Assembly (NCBI GenBank): GCA_032433595.1
Contig: JASWJB010000024.1
Location: 62,001-126,000, forward strand
Source: Conoideocrella luteorostrata
Lineage: Eukaryota > Ascomycota > Sordariomycetes > Hypocreales > Clavicipitaceae
DNA length: 64,000 bases
Reading direction: 5' to 3'
Shown: one piece after another, positions 58,014 through 64,000 of the stretch
Numbering within the stretch: position 1 is the first letter of the stretch
Layout: each line of letters opens with the position of its first letter
The notes under the pieces: generated by a model
What the model was told of the DNA's origin: nothing
What the model saw: only the letters and a program-made list of their open reading frames with translations
Database searches by the model: none
Translations under genes and position numbers: made by a program

Positions 58014-60623
58014 CTAGTCTGAATCATCCAACCTCCCAACAACCTTCTTCGTGTTTTCCAAGCTCGCAATTCTTCCATAGTACTTCTTTAGATTCTTCAA
58101 CTCTTCCAAAGCCTCAGCACCATAGTTCTCCACGATGGCGTGCACAACCGGCCAAACAGCAAAGTCCGCAATGCAGGGTGCGCCGGATTTGGCTATAAAT
58201 GTTGCCTCTGCCGCATATCCATCCCATATGGCTAGCTCCTGTAGCAATGCCTCGCTCAGATTCGCAGATTTGTCTAGGTGCTTCCACAAATTAGCCAATT
58301 TGATGGCACGCTGGAAGCGACTGAACCGGGTTGCTAAATTCGCTTTGCTGGCTTGAACAGAAGGTTGACCATAAGCTGCGTCCAGGTACAGCATGATAGC
58401 AACATCTCCGTCCACAATAGACCTGGCTATGTCATTGTCTACAAATCGAATAGGCGTGTCTGCCGCAATGCATGCATCACTCGCAGATTTGGCATCCGGT
58501 GACGGAGCAATGCTGCCCTTAGCGTAGCTGACACCGTGCTCAGCTAACATCAGCCAGATTCGCATGTTGGCAATTGTATCGGCGGACGCAAAGAACCGTG
58601 GTGAGCTACTAATGTGTAGAACATCAAAGCCTTGGCCGTATCGGGCTTCCCAGTCAAACACGGATGAGTTATTTTCTGCTCCGAAAGCCTTCAACATGTC
58701 AATGGCTTCTGGGCCTTGTCCATTGATGACTGGTCTCGCAGCAACACGAGTCTTCCCTGTAGCGCCTTGGCCCCAAATGAGCTTTTCATCTGCATCCAAG
58801 AAGGTGCCGATTTGGCGGAATGTTAGAGAAATTCGGCCGCCCTTGAAAGCCAGCTCGGCTGGCGTTTTCTCTCTGTCGGATCTCTTGTCTTGGCGAATAG
58901 AATGCAACCACTTCATGTTTGTCTTTAAACCCATGCGGCATAGAGAGTTGTGAGGCAGCTGAGCTCGCTGGACTTGGCGTTTTGTGGCATCTCCAGATGG
59001 CGGAGAGTCTTCGGTCCGAGAAGGGTCCTTACCCAGCCTCTTGGTCCTGAAGACCATTGTTCGCTCTGCGCCCAGACTGACATTGGCAATGTATGATCCT
59101 TTGACAACATCGATGGTTTTGTCGCTGTGCTCGGATATGTAATCCTTGCCATCACGGTAGAACTGTATCAGGACGTGGTTGAGAGGGTGACCCAGGTGCC
59201 TCTCCGTTGCTGCCTTGATGGCCGAAACCGTTGGGGAAAATGGCAACAGCGGCGGCGATTCGTCTGATGGATGACGGTAGACTGGCATGCTTCCGTCGTC
59301 TGCTACTTCGCCTTGAACGGCGACGAGTCGCGGAACTTCGCCACCTTGGTGCAGCATGCGCTGCCATTGTATTTCATTCTGCAACAAATCAAAGGCATTC
59401 TGGACTAGGTCGTCTGGCAAAACATTTCCGATAATGTCGGTATCACCCTCACATAGCCCTCCTTGCAGGATTTTATCCTCCGCACTTCTGACCTCAATCA
59501 CACTCTCTTTACTCGTCATTTTAGTTGTGCGTGGTGATGTTGCATTTGTGTCAGGAATGGCAAAAGCATTGTCTATCCGCCTCATGGCTGCAACTGCATC
59601 CTCATTATGTATTGATTCGCCCGATTTTGGCTCCTCATTTGCAGCGACTCCTAGCTTCTTGTCGTTTCCATCTGCTTCTTGATGCTTCGGTTGGGCGTTT
59701 TGTGAGTCAGCCTGTTCTGCCTTGAAAGTTGCAGCGCCTTCGCCAGCCACTGTTTTGGGAGACTCGGCATTCAGCCGCAGCCCCGCCAAAGACGTCACAA
59801 TATCGTTGGCCGTCTGGCGACGTTCTGTACTTGCTGTTGTTGATGCAGCAACAGGTATAGTTTTTGGAGTCGATCGTCCTGCTGCTGGCGTCGTCGCAGC
59901 AGAGCTTGATTGAAGATTCTCAACTACTTCTTCAGCGGATGCGATTTCGCAGCCTGTAAGCTCAATTAGATTCTTCACCGCCGCCAGTCGTCGCTGTTCT
60001 TTGCGGTAGCCACAACAATCTTCGACAACGGTGATGGACATGCCATGGCCAGCAGCGTCCAGGACCGTAGCATAGACTCCGATGTTGGCCATTGAGCCGC
60101 AAATAAAGACCTCCATGACCATATTTGCCCGCAGTGAGCGAAGCAGATGTGTTCCGTTGAAGGCTGAGTAATGACTTTTCGTCAGGACCGCATCGCCTTT
60201 ATTCACGGCCGTTTCCACGTTTGAACTCATCTTTGCCCCCCATGACGAGGCTTTCACACATGCAGGTTCCGGCTGGCTCAGAAAGGCTTCTTCATCTGGT
60301 GGTTCATTTGGGTTTGCCCATGGAACTGGGGCTGTATTTCGTCCTCGTCCGCTTCCGTGTCCAGAGCTCATCACCGTGGCATCAGAAACAATGATAGACT
60401 CTGTGTCAGCTGGTACAGGCTTGTCGAATTGCGACTGAACCCAGACTACGTCACCGCTTCCGCGAAATTCATTTACCAATCTCACGGCGCGGTTGATAAA
60501 TCCTTCGGGGTCTGTGGCCTGCAACGCTCCGCTGTCTTCCAAGAAGTCATTCTGGAAATCAACCAGGATCAAGGCTTTCCGAGCGGTAAGTTGCGGCAGC
60601 TGCGCTTGGTCAAAGGGAAACAT
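58014..60623 (-). CDS. isochorismatase - AlkB dioxygenase - GST-like fusion protein
   Basis: One uninterrupted 869-codon frame with three parts. Residues about 15-215 are an isochorismatase-like cysteine hydrolase, with ALILVDFQNDF (Asp), VLTKSHYSAF (Lys) and VFICGSMANIGVYAT (Cys) as the catalytic triad. Residues 220-385 are low complexity. Residues about 390-605 are an AlkB-type 2-oxoglutarate/Fe(II) dioxygenase: LIQFYRDGKDYISEHSDKT gives the HxD metal pair, MKWLHSI the distal His, and GGRISLTFRQIGTF the oxoglutarate-binding Arg motif. Residues about 640-869 look like a glutathione-S-transferase-type fold: an N-terminal LHISSSPRFFASADTIANMR stretch and an alpha-helical C-terminal half with IADFAVWPVVHAIVE. 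AlkB enzymes of the ABH2/3 type demethylate nucleic acids. The role of the fused hydrolase and GST parts is unknown. All key catalytic residues of the first two domains are present. Confidence 0.85.
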   Translation of the reverse strand: MFPFDQAQLPQLTARKALILVDFQNDFLEDSGALQATDPEGFINRAVRLVNEFRGSGDVVWVQSQFDKPVPADTESIIVSDATVMSSGHGSGRGRNTAPVPWANPNEPPDEEAFLSQPEPACVKASSWGAKMSSNVETAVNKGDAVLTKSHYSAFNGTHLLRSLRANMVMEVFICGSMANIGVYATVLDAAGHGMSITVVEDCCGYRKEQRRLAAVKNLIELTGCEIASAEEVVENLQSSSAATTPAAGRSTPKTIPVAASTTASTERRQTANDIVTSLAGLRLNAESPKTVAGEGAATFKAEQADSQNAQPKHQEADGNDKKLGVAANEEPKSGESIHNEDAVAAMRRIDNAFAIPDTNATSPRTTKMTSKESVIEVRSAEDKILQGGLCEGDTDIIGNVLPDDLVQNAFDLLQNEIQWQRMLHQGGEVPRLVAVQGEVADDGSMPVYRHPSDESPPLLPFSPTVSAIKAATERHLGHPLNHVLIQFYRDGKDYISEHSDKTIDVVKGSYIANVSLGAERTMVFRTKRLGKDPSRTEDSPPSGDATKRQVQRAQLPHNSLCRMGLKTNMKWLHSIRQDKRSDREKTPAELAFKGGRISLTFRQIGTFLDADEKLIWGQGATGKTRVAARPVINGQGPEAIDMLKAFGAENNSSVFDWEARYGQGFDVLHISSSPRFFASADTIANMRIWLMLAEHGVSYAKGSIAPSPDAKSASDACIAADTPIRFVDNDIARSIVDGDVAIMLYLDAAYGQPSVQASKANLATRFSRFQRAIKLANLWKHLDKSANLSEALLQELAIWDGYAAEATFIAKSGAPCIADFAVWPVVHAIVENYGAEALEELKNLKKYYGRIASLENTKKVVGRLDDSD

Positions 60624-61831
60624 AATTTCAGCAAGATTCGGATCCTCCTCAGAACCAGAAATTCTGGCCTCTTGGTGCTTTTCAATAAACTGTTTCGATA
60701 TACCGATATGCAGGGACTACCACTACTACTAATACGTAGCGAAGCAGAAGATGTGGGGATGTGTTGCTTTTATCTGCAAACGGGAAGACGCACTAAACGT
60801 TGCATCGAGCCTGGCGAATAAGTAGTATAGGGGTTTCCCGTGAGGGAAGTAAAGACACAATGGGCCGGCTTCACTAGGGGTTTAAAATCAAAAGCATTCT
60901 GGCGTTTCTGTGTGTGCTGAGCAGCAACACGGTATGTCAATACCAGGATTCTCGAGAGCTGTTGGGGGGTTTTTGAAGTATTCGGACCAAAGCGCTGACT
61001 ATGACTGTGAGACATTGCCAGCGCTCGTCAAGTGGAGACTCGTGGCCGCTAGAGTCTTGGATCACTCGGTACTCAGCGGAAAGGTGAGTCGGAAATTGTC
61101 TGATGTCTGCCTTCACACCCAATGGCAGGAGGCAGTAAGTGCGGAGGACTCCGTGCATTACCGAGATATTATCGACATGTCATAATGGCGTGGCTACAGA
61201 CATCTTCAGCTGTGGGTTGGTGTAACTTCTTTACGTTAGATTGGCAACTTGGTTACACAGATTTTGCGGGCATGAGCTGCTTTTGAGGATGGTTGGAACG
61301 TCACAATGGGTAGTAGCATGCTGGTGTGTTGGTGGTGTGGAAATTTGAAAAGGTAGATTTATACATTCAAGTTCAGCTCGGAAACATCGTCGCCCAATCT
61401 AGAAATGCCTGCAGCAGGGACTCGACCTCGTCTATCTGTGCGACTTCGCTCAAGCACCTAATTCGCCGCTTGTTCAGGGTAGCATTATAGTGACTCGAGG
61501 GACTAGAGGGACACTAACAATTAGTGGAGCTCCACTCCCAGCTCCCAAAGTCCGAGCATTTGCCGATGCCCAAGCTTTAAGGTGCGATGAACTCATGAAA
61601 CTCCCGTCTTCGCGCCTCCACCACTTCTGTGAGATATTGTGCGTTTTCAAAATACACGAAGCTACTCTTGCCCAAGTCCTGTATCACATGTTTTTATCTC
61701 TGTTTTCTTTCTTCGTTCAGCTATGATTGCTTAAGCGACTTGCGGCAACTTCTTTATCCATAAATCGCCGCAGCATCCACCCCCATACTCACGACCACTC
61801 TCGTCAACTCTTTTCACCCGGACCTGCTGCC
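60624..61831. promoter_or_regulatory. divergent promoter region, fusion gene / TAF8
   Basis: This 1.2-kb stretch between divergent genes has no frame with family features. I see no clear TATA box. Confidence 0.45.
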
Positions 61832-62856
61832 ATGTCGTCGAAGCGAAGCCGAAGCCTTTCGGTCTCCTCATCAGGGTCACCAGATGATACCTCTAAGCGC
61901 CCTAAGTTTAGTCCATCACAAAACGATGAAGCGTCCGTTGGGACACTCACCCTGGACTCTCCGGAGGCCGAAGACCAGGTCACCGCGCTCAAGTCGCTGG
62001 CCCCCTCGCACCATGCCAACGCAAGATCTGGCATTCAACGTTCGATAGCCATGGTTCTGAAACACGATGGCTTCAGCTCATCTACGCCAGAAGCTTTGGA
62101 GGGCTTTACTGGGCTGGTCGAGTCTTGTCAGTTGCGCCGATCTCGTTTACTCCAGATTGCCCCTTTCACAAACTAATGCGCCGCCTAGATCTGGAGTCGT
62201 TAATCAACGAGACCAAACGATTTGCTCTGTCTGCTCGTCGCGACCGTCCCATCCCTGCAGACTTCGAGGCTGTCCTAAGACAGTTCAACCTGCCTACATC
62301 GTCATTAAAACCACATCTCAAGAACCCTCTACCGGCCCACACCATTGCGCCCGCCTATCAAAGCGCCTATGTGGAAGACGAAGAAGCATACACGACCTTA
62401 CCCCTTCTCGGCCCCGAGTTAAGTGGTAAGGCAGATAAGGATGCTAAAAAGTATATACCGCCATCATTCCCCGACTTTCCGAGCCGTCACACGTATAAAT
62501 TTACTCCGCAAGAAGACACAAATACTCGAGATTCGAAGAAAATACGAGAGGAAGCTGCGCGAACATCGCAACATGGCGAAGACGCGCTCCGGCGGTTGGT
62601 CAGGGCATCCAAAATGCGGAAGCAGAAGGAAGCCAAGTCTTTGGTTGAAAGGGACAATCAAGGGAAGGAGCGCTTCCGCTTATGGGAGTCAACTATGAGA
62701 CGCTTTATGGGAACTGACCAGCGTGGTGAAAATACCGATCAAGTCGAAATCGCAGATCACAGCATGATTGTGAATGGAGACGCCGCGTTTTCGCGTAATG
62801 AGGTGTCACGTCCTAGCAAGCGGTCGGCACCGTTGTCGTCTTCTACAGGGAACTAG
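61832..62856 (+). CDS. taf8: TFIID subunit TAF8, two exons
   Basis: Exons are 61832-62126 and 62189-62856 (62-bp intron, GTCAGT donor, CTAATG branch, CCTAG acceptor), giving 320 aa. The histone-fold (BTP) domain spans the intron: IQRSIAMVLKHDGFSSSTPEAL, then FTGLVESYLESLINETKRFA and RRDRPIPADFEAVLRQFNLP, at about residues 68-135. The TAF8 C-terminal block follows near residues 190-240 (YIPPSFPDFPSRHTYKFTP, then RDSKKIREEAARTSQHGEDALRRL). TAF8 pairs with TAF10 and holds TFIID lobes together. I chose MSSKRSRS (61832) over an in-frame Met 35 codons upstream because the Ser/Arg-rich start is common in fungal orthologues and the upstream part is leader-like. Confidence 0.9.
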
Positions 62857-63605
62857 TCGTTTGGTTTTTTTATACCACTTCCTCGGCTGACATTTCGATG
62901 TCCTAATGTGAATCGGAGTATTGATGCAGCTTTCTGAAGTAGGCGTCAGGGAGCTTTTTCATTGGTTATGATACCCGTCCAAAGAGCGCGCATTGGACCA
63001 GCATATTTATCGGGTTTGGCGTCCGGAGCTGAATTGAATTACAATAGAGTGTGGGATATTTGCACTAGAGATGAGTATTTATGGACGGGTAGTTTCGGCT
63101 CGAAGATGCTCGGATCGACTCCAAATCAGGGAAATTTTTTTAGGTCTTCATAGTTCATTTTGTAAAAGACAGCGGTCTGATCGTTTGCTTAACAATGAGA
63201 ACGCGATGTTCGCTTGTTCGTTAGCTAATTGCACGGCATCGTCAACCCCTCGACTGGATGTCACTGCCCTCAAAGCGATTGTTACAATTCTCTAACCATT
63301 CTTGGAAAGGCGTCGATGTGTCCGGCTATTTGGGCGGTTCCATCTGGGCATCGCTACGGAGTACAATAGCAGCGGAAAAGGTACGAGCATTGAGGTACCT
63401 GCGGGACCACGCCAAACGTGCGGCGGCCCTAATTTTCCACCCACAGAAAAAAATATCCCAATTTCTGCCGAGCCAGGTTTGAGACCAAGCGACCCAGTCG
63501 GTTTTGCAGAAGAGCCAGAAGCCCTCGCGAAACCCTTCCGATTTTCTTCCTCCCCTTCCCACTGCACCTCTCGACTTTCGTTGCATCGCCTTTGTCAACG
63601 TCGCC
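62857..63605. other. intergenic, RACK1 promoter side
   Basis: No gene seen. A TACGGAGTA motif lies at 63355-63363, about 250 bp upstream of the RACK1 ATG. The last 120 bp are pyrimidine-rich, typical of highly expressed fungal genes. Confidence 0.45.
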
Positions 63606-64000
63606 ATGGCTGAACAATTAATCCTCAAGGGCACTCTGGAGGGCCACGTACGTTTTTCGTCCTGCTTTTCCCGATGCTGCTCTGTCCATTTTCTGGGTGT
63701 TGGGATTGGCAATGACAACTCCCCGAATGGAGACTGAGTGGCGGATGGAACTACAATTTGCGATGCGATGGGGAAAAGAAATACTAACTCTCTATACAGA
63801 ATGGCTGGGTCACCTCTTTGGCCACCTCCATGGAGAAGTACGTCGATTCCTAAAACACCCGTCACCATCGTCTCGAAAGGAACACCGAAATGGTTCCGAA
63901 TTTGCTGCCAATAAGATTTGGAATTTGGGGAATATGTTGTGTGCAAGCTAACATTGATTCTTTCTTTGCAGCCCTAATATGCTCCTGTCTGCTTCTCGCG
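63606..64000 (+). CDS. cpc2: RACK1/Cpc2 (Gbeta-like ribosomal protein), 5' part
   Basis: Exons are 63606-63647, 63800-63837 and 63972 to beyond the window. The spliced start reads MAEQLILKGTLEGH, then NGWVTSLATSMEN and PNMLLSASR, the first WD40 blade of RACK1 orthologues (CpcB/Cpc2/Asc1). Introns of 152 and 134 bp have GTACGT donors and TACAG/GCAG acceptors. The protein sits on the 40S subunit head, takes part in signalling and was first found in fungi as a cross-pathway (amino-acid) control factor. The gene is cut by the window end. I looked in both introns for a C/D snoRNA like the one in yeast ASC1 and saw no convincing boxes. Confidence 0.92.

Noticed and set aside
63648..63971. C/D-box snoRNA in RACK1 introns
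   Set aside because: Single CTGA and ATGA-like words occur but not in a spaced C/D arrangement with a terminal stem.
1..64000. CRISPR array, operon or bacterial features
   Set aside because: The window is eukaryotic with spliced genes; the tandem repeats seen are coding or simple-sequence repeats.

Overview
The window is nuclear DNA of a filamentous ascomycete (Pezizomycotina). Gene content and style suggest Sordariomycetes, probably Hypocreales, but no marker here fixes the species. The evidence is short introns (about 47-310 bp, mostly 47-100) with GTRNGT donors and CTRAC-type branch sites, UTR-less looking compact spacing around housekeeping genes, and typical fungal families (LaeA-like methyltransferase, DUF3176, DUF1774, Pth11-like rhodopsin-domain proteins, P450s). 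I rebuilt exon structures by hand. For every multi-exon gene that I call intact the exon phases close exactly.

Region 1 (1-12.9 kb) is gene-poor accessory DNA. It holds a SUZ12-like zinc-finger protein (3709), a DUF1774-like membrane protein (5399-6145, minus), a small Ser/Thr-rich secreted protein (7322), a Ser/Asp-rich protein built on a 99-bp tandem repeat (8409), and a complete six-exon LaeA-like methyltransferase (10070-11311, minus). Region 2 (12.9-38.7 kb) is the conserved core: a 1011-aa ankyrin protein, a 3.7-kb stretch without a recognisable gene, the U4/U6 splicing factor Prp24/SART3, a five-exon DHX29/Ucp12-like DEAH helicase, GCN1 (head to head with the helicase), and ribosomal protein L19, whose start codon is split by an intron.

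Region 3 (39.7-46.9 kb) is a graveyard. It contains a DUF3176 relic with at least two frameshifts, a P450 with one nonsense codon and one frameshift but otherwise intact splice sites and haem motif, a rhodopsin-domain relic with an internal deletion, and a second P450 that has lost its haem half. Region 4 (47.7-52 kb) has three intact small genes: a metallophosphoesterase, an APH-type phosphotransferase and a two-lobed conserved protein. Then comes about 3.6 kb of AT-rich DNA with a possible BTB relic. Region 5 (55.6-64 kb) is core again: mitochondrial-type serine hydroxymethyltransferase, an unusual isochorismatase-AlkB-GST-like fusion, TFIID subunit TAF8, and the first exons of the RACK1/Cpc2 gene, cut by the window end.

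GCN1, RACK1/Cpc2, the helicase and L19 all act on translation; Prp24 and TAF8 act in splicing and transcription. The most striking feature that genes do not explain is a short palindrome, TACGGAGTACTCCGTA or its halves, found at about 14 intergenic places and in none of the coding exons I modelled.
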